Positions 49,480-57,791 of a stretch of 64,000 bases of DNA are shown here, piece after piece. Origin of the DNA: Micromonospora sp. C28SCA-DRY-2. Lineage in GTDB: Bacteria; Actinomycetota; Actinomycetes; Mycobacteriales; Micromonosporaceae. The notes under the pieces are model-generated. The model had not been told where the DNA came from and searched no databases. It saw only the letters and a program-made list of their open reading frames with translations. Made by a program: the position numbers and the translations under genes. The first letter of the stretch is position 1. Every line of letters starts with the position of its first letter. The stretch spans positions 248,001-312,000 of the forward strand of contig NZ_JAUMKD010000005.1 of the NCBI RefSeq assembly GCF_030519475.1. The letters are read 5' to 3'.

Positions 49480-50706
49480 ATGACGAACCGATACAGGCGA
49501 ATCCGATGGCTGACGGCTCTCGGCGCGACGATGACGCTCGCGTTGACGGCCTGCGGTGGTGACGGCGGCGGGGACTCCGCCGGAAGCGACGATCCGATCG
49601 TGGTCGGCATCTCCCTCCCGCTCACCGGAGACTTCTCCGAGCCGGGCAAGGGCGTGCAGCGCGGGTACGAGGCCTGGGCGAAGATCACGAACGACAAGGG
49701 GGGTCTGCTCGGCCGCAAGGTCGAGTTGAAGATCCTCGACGACCAGTCCAACGCCGACCGGGTGGTCGCCGACTACGAGCAGCTCATCGGCTCCGACCAG
49801 GTCGACCTCGTGGTGGGGCCGTTCTCCACCCGCCTGGTGGTGCCCGCGGCCCGGGTGGCCGAGGAGTACGGCATGCTCTTCGTCGAGCCGGCCGGCGCCG
49901 CGAAGGAGGTCTTCGAGCAGGGCTTCAAGAACCTGTTCTACGCGGCCCCGGCGGTGGCCAACGACCACTACAACCACCTGGCCGAGTACCTGCTGGCGCT
50001 GCCGGCCGACCAGCGGCCGAAGACCGCGGCGTACGCGGCCATGGACGACCCGTTCGCGCAGGGCACGGCGTACGGGCTCAAGGAGAAGCTGGAGGCGGCC
50101 GGCATCCGTACGGTCGTCGACGAGGTCTACCCACCGAACACCACCGACTTCGGCAGCATCGCCGCGAAGATCGCGGCCTCGCGGGCCGACATCGTGGTGG
50201 GTGGCTCGCAGTACCAGGACGGCGTGAACCTGATCGTCGCCCTCCAGCAGTTGAAGTACCAGCCGAAGCTGGCGGCGTTCTCCACCGCACCGACGAACCC
50301 GGAGTTCGCGGCGGCCATCGGCAACAAGACCGAGGGCATCCTCTCGCCCACCGGCTACACGCAGAAGGCGCCGTACCCCAGCAACAAGGAGTTCGTCGAG
50401 AAGTACACCGCGCAGTTCGGCACGCCGCCCGAGGAGGACGAGGCCAACGCGTACACGACCGGCCAGGTCGTCGCGGCGGCGGTGACCGCGGTGGGCTGCG
50501 CCGAGCAGGGCGAGTGCCAGAAGAAGCTGGTCGAGTGGGTGCGCGGCAACACCGTCGAGACGGTCGTCGGCCCGCTCTCCTGGGACGAGACCGGCAAGCC
50601 GAAGGGCGCCCACATGATCCAGCAGTGGGTGGGCGGCGAGATCCAGATCGTGCTCCCGGCCGACGCCAAGGAGACCGACCTGGTCTACCCGAAGCCGGCC
50701 TGGTAG
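49480..50706 (+). CDS. Liv-type ABC transporter substrate-binding lipoprotein
   Basis: Secreted lipoprotein of 408 residues, type I periplasmic-binding fold of the leucine/amide-binding group. A signal peptide ends in the lipobox LTAC with Cys25, then a Gly/Asp/Ser linker. 'IVVGISLPLTGDFSEPGKGV' and 'ELKILDDQSNADRVVADYEQ' are typical of the first lobe, 'VDLVVGPFSTRLVVPAARVA' of the ligand region. Although the family is named for branched-chain amino acids, the LacI regulator and downstream genes suggest a carbohydrate-derived ligand here. First gene of the operon, starting with ATG after a GGAGCG site. Confidence 0.9.
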   Translation: MTNRYRRIRWLTALGATMTLALTACGGDGGGDSAGSDDPIVVGISLPLTGDFSEPGKGVQRGYEAWAKITNDKGGLLGRKVELKILDDQSNADRVVADYEQLIGSDQVDLVVGPFSTRLVVPAARVAEEYGMLFVEPAGAAKEVFEQGFKNLFYAAPAVANDHYNHLAEYLLALPADQRPKTAAYAAMDDPFAQGTAYGLKEKLEAAGIRTVVDEVYPPNTTDFGSIAAKIAASRADIVVGGSQYQDGVNLIVALQQLKYQPKLAAFSTAPTNPEFAAAIGNKTEGILSPTGYTQKAPYPSNKEFVEKYTAQFGTPPEEDEANAYTTGQVVAAAVTAVGCAEQGECQKKLVEWVRGNTVETVVGPLSWDETGKPKGAHMIQQWVGGEIQIVLPADAKETDLVYPKPAW

Positions 50707-50714
50707 GCGCGGCG

Positions 50715-51602
50715 ATGCCCTCCGGTGCGCTGCTCTTCCAGAGCGTCATCCTGGGTCTGCTGCTGGGCGGGCTCTACGCCCTCCTGGCGGCCGGCCTGAC
50801 CCTCTACTTCGGCATCATGCGGGTGGTGATGATCGCCCACTCGGCGTTCCTCATCCTGGCCGCGTACCTGGCCTGGTGGTCGCACACCCGGCTGGGGGTG
50901 GACCCGCTGCTGTCGATGGTGGTCACCGTGCCGCTCTTCTTCGGCGCCGGCGTGCTGCTGCAACGGCTGCTGCTGGCCCGGCTGCGCGCGGCGACGCTGA
51001 CCATGATGTCGGTGCTGCTGACCTTCGCCATCGCGGTCACCATCGAGGGGCTGCTCGGCTACGCCTTCACCGGCACCCAGCGGCGCATCCAGCTCGGCTA
51101 CGGCTCGGCCAGCTTCGGCCTCTTCGGCGCCCGGATCGCGGTGGTGAAGCTGATCGCGTTCGGCCTCGCCGCCGTCGCGCTGCTCACGCTCTACCTGCTG
51201 ATGAAGAAGACCACGTTCGGCTGGGCGCTGCGCGCCACCATCCAGCACCGCGACGCGGCCCGGCTGGTCGGCATCGAGACCGAGAAGGTGGCCGGGTACG
51301 GCTTCGGCATCGGCCTGGCCACCGCCGCCGTCGGCGGCACCGCCCTCGCCCTGGACACCACCATCTACCCGTCGCTGCACTGGCACTGGATCGGTCCGCT
51401 GATGGCCATCATCGTGGTCGGCGGCCTCGGCAGCGTGCCGGGCGCCGCGATGGCCGCCATGGTGCTCGGGATGGCGCAGAGCCTGTTGCAGATCCCGCTC
51501 GGCACCACCTGGGCGCAGACGATCTTCTACCTCGCCCTGTTCGCCACGCTGGCGTTCCGGCCACAGGGATTCTTCGGAGGTCGCCTTGCCCAGCGCTTCT
51601 GA
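50715..51602 (+). CDS. Liv-type ABC transporter permease (LivH-like)
   Basis: Inner-membrane permease of 295 residues with about eight helices. The opening 'LLLGGLYALLAAGLTLYFGI' and 'MRVVMIAHSAFLILAAYLAW' follow the LivH pattern, 'AARLVGIETEKVAGYGFGIG' is the cytoplasmic coupling loop (EAA-like), and the last helices end with 'TLAFRPQGFFGG'. It starts 8 bases after the binding-protein stop and overlaps the next permease by 17 bases. Confidence 0.9.
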   Translation: MPSGALLFQSVILGLLLGGLYALLAAGLTLYFGIMRVVMIAHSAFLILAAYLAWWSHTRLGVDPLLSMVVTVPLFFGAGVLLQRLLLARLRAATLTMMSVLLTFAIAVTIEGLLGYAFTGTQRRIQLGYGSASFGLFGARIAVVKLIAFGLAAVALLTLYLLMKKTTFGWALRATIQHRDAARLVGIETEKVAGYGFGIGLATAAVGGTALALDTTIYPSLHWHWIGPLMAIIVVGGLGSVPGAAMAAMVLGMAQSLLQIPLGTTWAQTIFYLALFATLAFRPQGFFGGRLAQRF

Positions 51603-52905
51603 CCCGACCGTCACCCCGGCCACCACCGGGCCGGACCCGGCCCCCACCTCGCCGGAGGCGACCACCACCGCCCCGAAGCCGCCCACCGCCGCCGCCGAGC
51701 CGGCCGCCGCCCGACCGGGGCCGGCCACCGCGGCGGGGCCGCACCCGGCCGCCACCGGGAGGCCGGAGTCGGGCGCCGCGCCGGACGGCGGCACCACGAC
51801 ACCGGCCACGACCAGGGTGCTCGCCCGCGGGCGGGTCGGCTGGATCGTGCGGGCGGTCGCGCTGGTGGCGCTCGCCGCCGCGGTGCTGTCCTTCCCGTCG
51901 CTGGCGCCCAACCCGTACATCCTGTCCGCGGGCGTGGTGGTGCTGAACTACGCGGTGCTCTCCACGTCGTGGAACTTCGTGGGCGGGTTCACCGGCTACA
52001 TCTCGCTCGGCCACGGCGCGCTGGCCGGCCTCGGCGGCTACGGCACCGCGCTGCTGGTCACCAAGGCCGGGCTGCCCAGCTTCGTGGCGCTGGCCGTGGC
52101 GGCGCTGCTGGTGGCCGTGCTGGCGGTGCCGATCGGCTACGCGGCGCTGCGGGTACGCGGCGCCTCGTTCGTCATCGTCTCCATCGCCCTGGTGCTGATC
52201 CTGCTGCTGGTCTTCCAGAGCTGGGCCTCGCTCACCGGCGGCTCGCGGGGCCTGGTGGTGCCGCGACCGTTCCCCGGGCTGCTGCGCCCGGAGCACCACC
52301 GGGTGTTCTACTTCCTCTTCGCCGGGCTGCTCGGGCTCGCGCTGCTGGCCTGGTGGCTGATCGACCGCTCGCGGTTCGGCCTCGGGCTCAAGGCGATCCG
52401 GGAGGACGAGGACAAGGCCGAGGCGCTCGGCACACCGACGTTCGCGTACAAACTCGTGGTGTTCGTCGTCTCGGCCGGGTTCACCGCGCTGGCCGGCGGG
52501 CTCTACGCGCTCTGGTTCGGCGACCTCGACCCGGTCTTCCAGTTCTCCATCCTGACCGGCTCCTACCTGGTGCTGATGGCGCTGCTCGGCGGGGTCCGGC
52601 ACCTGTTCGGCCCGCTGGTCGGGGCCCTGGTGGTCGGCATCGCGCTGGAGTACTTCAAGGTCGAGTTCGGCAACACGCCGCTGCACCTGGTCGCCACCGG
52701 CGTGCTGCTCGCGCTCGTCGTGCTGTTCATGCCCGACGGCGTGCTGCCGGCGATCGGCGCGCTGGCCAACCGGCTGTTCGGGACGACACAGAGTTCCATC
52801 CGCGAGGTCACCGCCGCCCAACTGCGCGAGGAGCGTACGGCGGGGGCGCGGGTCGACGCCGTCGCGGTCCCCGGCGGCGCGCAACCGACGAAGGAGCGGC
52901 CATGA
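51586..52905 (+). CDS. Liv-type ABC transporter permease (LivM-like) with disordered N-terminus
   Basis: Permease of 439 residues. The first 80 are a Pro/Ala/Thr-rich extension not found in ordinary LivM, possibly a true cytoplasmic tail since no later start has a better site. About nine helices follow: 'YAVLSTSWNFVGGFTGYISL' with the conserved GxxSLGHG continuing, 'FGLGLKAIREDEDKAEALG' as the coupling loop, and 'GGVRHLFGPLVGALVVGIAL'. The start is TTG 51586 after GGAGG, overlapping the LivH-like gene. The stop lies in an ATGA junction opening a short bridging frame. Confidence 0.88.
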   Translation: MPSASDPTVTPATTGPDPAPTSPEATTTAPKPPTAAAEPAAARPGPATAAGPHPAATGRPESGAAPDGGTTTPATTRVLARGRVGWIVRAVALVALAAAVLSFPSLAPNPYILSAGVVVLNYAVLSTSWNFVGGFTGYISLGHGALAGLGGYGTALLVTKAGLPSFVALAVAALLVAVLAVPIGYAALRVRGASFVIVSIALVLILLLVFQSWASLTGGSRGLVVPRPFPGLLRPEHHRVFYFLFAGLLGLALLAWWLIDRSRFGLGLKAIREDEDKAEALGTPTFAYKLVVFVVSAGFTALAGGLYALWFGDLDPVFQFSILTGSYLVLMALLGGVRHLFGPLVGALVVGIALEYFKVEFGNTPLHLVATGVLLALVVLFMPDGVLPAIGALANRLFGTTQSSIREVTAAQLREERTAGARVDAVAVPGGAQPTKERP

Positions 52906-52979
52906 GTGGGCGAGACGTCAGACGACGCGGCGCGGTGGTGCCGCCAGGCGGCACGCGGCGATGCGGAGTGCCGGGATGA
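52902..52979 (+). repeat. Bridging mini-ORF element between LivM- and LivG-like genes
   Basis: A 26-codon frame starts at ATG 52902 inside the LivM-like stop (ATGA) and ends at TGA 52977-52979 inside the LivG-like start (ATGA at 52976). Its peptide pattern MSGRD...RGAVVPPGGT..CGVPG matches the tandem copies at 58943-59106. It contains a perfect hairpin GTGCCGCC-A-GGCGGCAC. It is probably a dispersed repeat that supplies stop-start coupling on both sides; whether the peptide matters is unknown. Confidence 0.6.
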
Positions 52980-53716
52980 GCCAGCCGCGCAGTCTGGCGA
53001 CCGAGGGGCTGACCAAGGCGTTCGGCGGCGTGGTCGCGCTCGACGGTGCCACGGTGACGTTCCGGCACGGCCAGGTCAACGCCCTGATCGGGCCGAACGG
53101 GTCGGGCAAGACGACGTTCTTCAACTGCGTCACCGGGATGATCCGGCCGGACGCCGGGCGGACGACGTACCGCGGGCAGGAGATCACCCGGCGGTCGCCG
53201 CACGCCATCGCCCGCGCCGGCATCGGCCGCACCTTCCAGCTGTGCCGGGTGTTCCCCCGGATGTCGGCGCTGGACAACGTGCTCGCGGCGGTCCGCCCGC
53301 ACGGGCTGGCCGGGTCGCTGCGCGGCGCGCACACCCGGGCGGAGGTGGACCGGGCCCGGGCGTGGCTCACCCGGCTGGGCATCGAGCACCTCGCCGGGTC
53401 CGAGGCGCGCACCATGTCCTGGGGGCAGCAGAAGCTGCTGGAACTCGCCGGGGTGCTGATGAGCGACCCGGAGACCGTGCTGCTCGACGAGCCGGCCGGC
53501 GGGGTCAACCCGGCGCTGCTGGACCGGATCGGCTCCCTGGTGCGCGAGCTCAACGCCGAGGGGCGGACCTTCGTCATCGTCGAGCACAACATGGACCTGG
53601 TGATGAGCGTCAGCGACCACATCGTGGTGTTCGACCGTGGTCGCCCGATCGCCGAGGGTCCGCCGTCGCTGATCCGCTCCGACGAACGCGTCCTGGGGGC
53701 CTACCTTGGCGTCTGA
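52976..53716 (+). CDS. Liv-type ABC transporter ATPase (LivG-like)
   Basis: ATPase of 246 residues. Walker A is 'LIGPNGSGKTTFFN', Q-loop 'GIGRTFQLCRVFP', signature 'MSWGQQKLLELAGVLM' (SWGQQ in place of LSGGQ, common in LivG), Walker B 'ETVLLDEPAGGVNP' and H-loop 'VIVEHNMDLVMSVSD'. ATG 52976 is set by the ATGA junction; an in-frame ATG at 52961 lies inside the bridging element. It pairs with the LivF-like ATPase, overlapping it by 11 bases. Confidence 0.92.
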   Translation: MSQPRSLATEGLTKAFGGVVALDGATVTFRHGQVNALIGPNGSGKTTFFNCVTGMIRPDAGRTTYRGQEITRRSPHAIARAGIGRTFQLCRVFPRMSALDNVLAAVRPHGLAGSLRGAHTRAEVDRARAWLTRLGIEHLAGSEARTMSWGQQKLLELAGVLMSDPETVLLDEPAGGVNPALLDRIGSLVRELNAEGRTFVIVEHNMDLVMSVSDHIVVFDRGRPIAEGPPSLIRSDERVLGAYLGV

Positions 53717-54455
53717 AATCGAACTCGTCGACGTCCACGCCGGCTACGGGCGCGCGGCGCCGGTGCTGCGCGGTCTCACCGTCTCGGTGCCCGCCGGCAC
53801 GATCGTCTGCCTGGTCGGCCCGAACGGAGCCGGCAAGTCCACCGTGCTGAAGGTGGCCAGCGGCCTGCTCAGGCCGCGCTCGGGGCGGATCCTGGTGGGC
53901 GGGGAGGACGTCACCGGCCAGGGCCCGCAACGGATGCTCGCCGCCGGGGTGGCACACGTCCTGCAGGGGCACAGCGTCTTCCGCGAGATGACAGTGGCGG
54001 AGAACGTGCTGCTCGGCGGCTACACGCTGCGGAACAAGGCGCTGATCGCCGAGCGGACCGAGTTCGTCCGGGAGCTGTTCCCGGTGGTCGCGCAGCGCTG
54101 GACCGCGCTGGCCGGGCTGCTCTCCGGCGGCCAGCAGAAGCAGGTGGAGTTCGCCCGCTCGCTGATGGTCGACCCGAAGGTGGTGCTGCTCGACGAGCCC
54201 TCGATGGGGCTGGACCCGAAGGCGACCAGCACGGTGTTCGAGCAGGTGGTGCGGATGCGCGACGCCGGAACCGCGGTGCTGCTGGTGGAGCAGAACGCCC
54301 GGCGGGCGTTGGAGACCGCCGACCTGGGCTGCGTCCTCGACCTCGGGCGGGTGCACATCTCCGGGCCGGCGGCGCAACTGCTCGCCGACCCCCAGCTCGG
54401 CGAGCTGTACCTCGGCGGGCGGCCCGCCGAACCGGCGGTCACGCCCAAGCGCTGA
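53706..54455 (+). CDS. Liv-type ABC transporter ATPase (LivF-like)
   Basis: Second ATPase, 249 residues. Walker A is 'VGPNGAGKSTVLKVASGL', Q-loop 'GVAHVLQGHSVFREMTV', signature 'LLSGGQQKQVEFARSLM', Walker B 'PKVVLLDEPSMGLDPKA' and the switch region 'VLLVEQNARRALETAD', where LivF proteins have Gln for the usual H-loop His. Start TTG 53706, overlapping LivG. Last gene of the transporter set; 140 bases then separate it from the LamG gene and its own operators. Confidence 0.92.
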   Translation: MASEIELVDVHAGYGRAAPVLRGLTVSVPAGTIVCLVGPNGAGKSTVLKVASGLLRPRSGRILVGGEDVTGQGPQRMLAAGVAHVLQGHSVFREMTVAENVLLGGYTLRNKALIAERTEFVRELFPVVAQRWTALAGLLSGGQQKQVEFARSLMVDPKVVLLDEPSMGLDPKATSTVFEQVVRMRDAGTAVLLVEQNARRALETADLGCVLDLGRVHISGPAAQLLADPQLGELYLGGRPAEPAVTPKR

Positions 54456-54540
54456 CCCGACCCCGACTGTCCACCGAGCCCGCGACTCCCGAGGCGACCC
54501 CGCGACGAACGGCACGACGAGATGACCCGGCGCGTCACGT

Positions 54541-54560
54541 AAGCGCTTACGGAAGCGGTT
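54541..54560 (+). promoter_or_regulatory. Second paired LacI operator, before the LamG gene
   Basis: Core AAGCGCTT at 54541-54548 within the 14-base palindrome CGTAAGCGCTTACG, and AAGCGGTT at 54553-54560. Spacing between cores is twelve bases, exactly as in the 49.4 kb site. It lies 35-54 bases before the LamG start. Confidence 0.75.
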
Positions 54561-54594
54561 ACGTGCCACGCGGACCCGAGGAGAGGTGTACGCG

Positions 54595-55551
54595 ATGACC
54601 CGAACCAGACGCGCCGCCGCCGTCACCGCCGCCCTGCTGGCGGCCGGTGTCCTGGCCGGCGCCGCCACCGCGCCGGCCCAGGCGGACCGGAACCGTCCCC
54701 GCGACGTCCACCCCACCCTGCGCGAGCACCTGGTCGCCTACTACGACTTCGACCACCCGGTGCCGGGCGACGTGGCGCTGGAGCGCGACCAGGGCCGCTC
54801 CGGCACCGAGATCGAACTGGTCAACGGCGGCGCCGCCATGCGGGTGCCGGACCGCGCCTACCCGGGCAGCGGCAGAGCGTTGCAGACCCGGCAGGTCGAC
54901 CCTGACCGGGCCGGCAACGACGACTGGAAGGCCGGCATCTTCTCGGCCAGCGGCGTACGTACGCTGCGCCCGTTCAGCGCCGTCGCCGGCACCACCGTGA
55001 TGGGCTGGTTCAAGCTGGAGATGGACGCCCCGCTGCCCAACTCCACCACCCCGAACCCGGACGACCGGTTCAACGCCATCGGCCTGGCCGGCGTGCTGAC
55101 CGGCGACTCCGACGGCCACGGCGTCCGGGCGCTGCTGGAGCTCATCGACGTCAACGGCGAACTGCGGCTGGTCGCCCTCGGCCGGCGGCTCGACGGCGGC
55201 AACTCGCAGACCTTCGCCGCGAACGCGGACTGGCGCACCCTGCTGCCGAAGGGGGAGTGGGTGCACCTGGCCGCCACCTTCGACTTCGGCACCGGAACGA
55301 TGGCGCTCTACCGCAACGGCCGGCCGCTGGACGGCTTCTACACCCGCACCGACGACCCGTGGCTGGTGTCCGGGCCCGGCCCGCACGTGACCACCGCCTC
55401 CGACCCGCGGGGCATCAAGATCGGCGGGAGCTTCCCGCAGGACAACCTGGAACGCAACCCGTGCGACTGCCGCATGGACGCCCTGATGTTCCTCGACACC
55501 GCGGTCTCCGCCCGCGACGTCGAGAAGCAGTACCGCTACCTGGCCCGCTGA
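54595..55551 (+). CDS. Secreted LamG/concanavalin-like domain protein
   Basis: Exported protein of 318 residues. The signal peptide 'AAAVTAALLAAGVLAGAATA' is followed by APAQA cleavage. The rest is one laminin-G/concanavalin-A-like sandwich: 'LVAYYDFDHPVPGD' (typical YxFD opening), 'WVHLAATFDFGTGTMALYRN' (the WxHxAxTxD...YxNG signature) and a final 'ALMFLDTAVSARDVEKQYRY'. Such domains usually bind carbohydrate; no catalytic residues are seen. ATG 54595 is chosen by the GAGGAGAGG site; GTG 54586 is in frame. It lies directly upstream of the PQQ-type dehydrogenase and just after a paired LacI operator. Confidence 0.88.
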   Translation: MTRTRRAAAVTAALLAAGVLAGAATAPAQADRNRPRDVHPTLREHLVAYYDFDHPVPGDVALERDQGRSGTEIELVNGGAAMRVPDRAYPGSGRALQTRQVDPDRAGNDDWKAGIFSASGVRTLRPFSAVAGTTVMGWFKLEMDAPLPNSTTPNPDDRFNAIGLAGVLTGDSDGHGVRALLELIDVNGELRLVALGRRLDGGNSQTFAANADWRTLLPKGEWVHLAATFDFGTGTMALYRNGRPLDGFYTRTDDPWLVSGPGPHVTTASDPRGIKIGGSFPQDNLERNPCDCRMDALMFLDTAVSARDVEKQYRYLAR

Positions 55552-55588
55552 CCACCCTCGGCACGACCCCACCGAGAAGGAGACCCGC

Positions 55589-57679
55589 GTGCACAGTATC
55601 GGCAGCATCCGCAGATCCGCGCTGGCGGCCGGGCTCACGGCCGCCGCCCTGGTCCTGTCCACCCTGGTCGCCGCGCCCGCCCGGGCCGCCGACCCGATCG
55701 ACGATCCGGTCATCGAGATGCCCACCCAGTCCCGGCTCGGCCTGGTGCTCACCGAGTACGCCAGCTTCCCGCAGTCCGTCCCCACCCCCGCGCCGACCGA
55801 CCAGCGGCTCATGCGCACCGCCCGGATCAACACCATCATGGAGCTGCCCGACGGCTCCGGCCGCCGGGCGGTGCCCGACCTCAACGGCAAGCTCTACCTG
55901 GTCGAGGACGGCGTGCCGCACGTCTACCTGGACGTCGCGGCGACCTTCGCCCCGCGGTTCTTCTCCGGCCGCGGGCTCGGCCAGGGCTTCGGCTACGTGG
56001 CCTTCCACCCCGAGTTCGGCAGCAACGGCCGGTTCTACACCATCCACACCGAACAGGCGTCGGCCACCACCGAGGTCCCCGACTACGTGCAGTCCAGCAC
56101 CCTGTTCCACGGGGTGATCACCGAGTGGACGGCGAGCGACCCGGCCGCCGACACCTTCGCCGGCAGCCGGCGGGAGATCCTGCGGATCGGGTTCGGCGGC
56201 CAGATCCACGGCGTCCAGGAGATCAATTTCAACCCGACGGCGACGCGCCACGACAGCGACTACGGGCTGCTGTACCTGGCCGTCGGCGACGGTGGCCTCG
56301 GGGTGCGCAACAGCGACCCGCAGAACCTGGCCATGCCGCACGGCAAGCTGCTGCGCATCGACCCGCGCGGCACCAACTCCGCCAACGGGCAGTACGGCAT
56401 CCCGGCCACCAACCCGTTCGTCGGCCGGGCCGGCGCGCTCGGCGAGATCTACGCGGTCGGCTTCCGCGACCCGCACCGGTTCAGCTGGGACCGGGCCACC
56501 GGCCGGATGTACCTGGGGCACATCGGCGAGCACGCCGTCGAGGCGATCTACGAGGTGCGTGCCGGCGACAACTTCGGCTGGAGCGAGCGGGAGGGCGCGT
56601 ACGTCTTCGACAAGACGGCCAGCAACCCCTGCGACAAGCTGCTGCCGCTGCCCGCCGACGACGCCAGCTACGGCTACACCTACCCGGTCGCCGCGTACGA
56701 CCACGACCCGGCGCCGGGCTGGAACTGCACCTCGGACGTCGGGGTCGCGGTGGCCGGCGGCTTCGTCTACCGGGGTAAGGAGCTGCCCGCGCTGCGCGGC
56801 AAGTACGTCTTCGGCGACCTGGTCGACGGCCGGGTGCTCTACACCGAGGCGAACCGGATGCGCCGGGGTGCGGGCCTCGCCCCGATCCACCGGCTCGCGC
56901 TCTTCGACGCCGCCGGCAACCCGGTGCGCATGCAGGACCTCTCCGGCCCCGGCGCGCCGGGCGACCCCAACCGGGTCGACCTGCGCTTCGGCACCGACGC
57001 CGCGGGCGAGCTCTACATCCTGGCCAAGGCCAACGGCAAGGTCTGGAAGGTCACCGGCACCCGGGTCTTCGCCGCCGGCGACGTCGGCGACACCCGGCTG
57101 CGCAGGACCGCCGGCGCGCCCAACTGGGCGCCGGTCACCCCGGCGAAGTGGCGGTTCACCAGGGACGAGGTGATCCTCGCCGAGGCCGGGGTGAGCCGGC
57201 CCGGCCCGCGCCGGCCCTTCGAGTACGCGGTGCTGACCGCCGGGCCGGCCTGGTCGTCGGTCGAGGTCGAGGCGCGGGTACGGCTGGACACGCCGGTGGA
57301 GGTCACCAACCGGGACGTCATCATCGTCTTCGGCTGGCGGTCGGACACCGAGTTCTACTACGCCCACCTCTCCACCGACCACACGATCTACCCGCACAAC
57401 GGCATCTTCAAGGTCAACAACGCCGACCGGGAACGCATCGACCACCAGTGGAACGGCCGGTCCCGCGGCGCCAACCCGGCGATCACCGATGCCGACTGGC
57501 ACAAGGTGCGGGTGAAGCACCTGCCGGCCACCGGGGAGATCGCCGTCTACGTCGACGGGCGCAAGGACCCGCTGATGACCGCGAAGGACACCACCTTCGG
57601 CTCCGGCCGGGTCGGCTTCGGCTCCTTCGACAACGTCGGCCGGCTGCGTCACCTCACGGTGACCGGCACGCCGGCCTGA
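55589..57679 (+). CDS. Secreted PQQ-type sugar dehydrogenase with C-terminal jelly-roll domain
   Basis: Exported protein of 696 residues. The signal peptide runs to about 33 ('LVAAPARAAD'). Residues about 60-490 form the GSDH six-bladed propeller of soluble PQQ glucose dehydrogenases: 'GRGLGQGFGYVAFHPEFGSN', 'QIHGVQEINFNP', 'GLLYLAVGDGGLGV', 'AVGFRDPHRFSWD', 'GEHAVEAIYEVRAGDNFGW' and 'YVFGDLVDGRVLY'. The last 200 residues are a separate beta-sandwich resembling DUF1080/laminin-like domains ('DWHKVRVKHLPATGEIAVYV'), some of which act on 3-keto-glycosides. It may oxidise an extracellular sugar or glycoside, or bind it without catalysis. No PQQ synthesis genes are in the window. Confidence 0.85.
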   Translation: MHSIGSIRRSALAAGLTAAALVLSTLVAAPARAADPIDDPVIEMPTQSRLGLVLTEYASFPQSVPTPAPTDQRLMRTARINTIMELPDGSGRRAVPDLNGKLYLVEDGVPHVYLDVAATFAPRFFSGRGLGQGFGYVAFHPEFGSNGRFYTIHTEQASATTEVPDYVQSSTLFHGVITEWTASDPAADTFAGSRREILRIGFGGQIHGVQEINFNPTATRHDSDYGLLYLAVGDGGLGVRNSDPQNLAMPHGKLLRIDPRGTNSANGQYGIPATNPFVGRAGALGEIYAVGFRDPHRFSWDRATGRMYLGHIGEHAVEAIYEVRAGDNFGWSEREGAYVFDKTASNPCDKLLPLPADDASYGYTYPVAAYDHDPAPGWNCTSDVGVAVAGGFVYRGKELPALRGKYVFGDLVDGRVLYTEANRMRRGAGLAPIHRLALFDAAGNPVRMQDLSGPGAPGDPNRVDLRFGTDAAGELYILAKANGKVWKVTGTRVFAAGDVGDTRLRRTAGAPNWAPVTPAKWRFTRDEVILAEAGVSRPGPRRPFEYAVLTAGPAWSSVEVEARVRLDTPVEVTNRDVIIVFGWRSDTEFYYAHLSTDHTIYPHNGIFKVNNADRERIDHQWNGRSRGANPAITDADWHKVRVKHLPATGEIAVYVDGRKDPLMTAKDTTFGSGRVGFGSFDNVGRLRHLTVTGTPA

Positions 57680-57791
57680 CCCGCGCCGGTGGGGTGCGGC
57701 GGCGACGTGGCCGCCGTACCCCGCCGGGGCACCCCGAGACGCGGCACCCGGTCGGGTGCGCGAGAACCCCGCTTACCTGGAGGGCGAGGCG

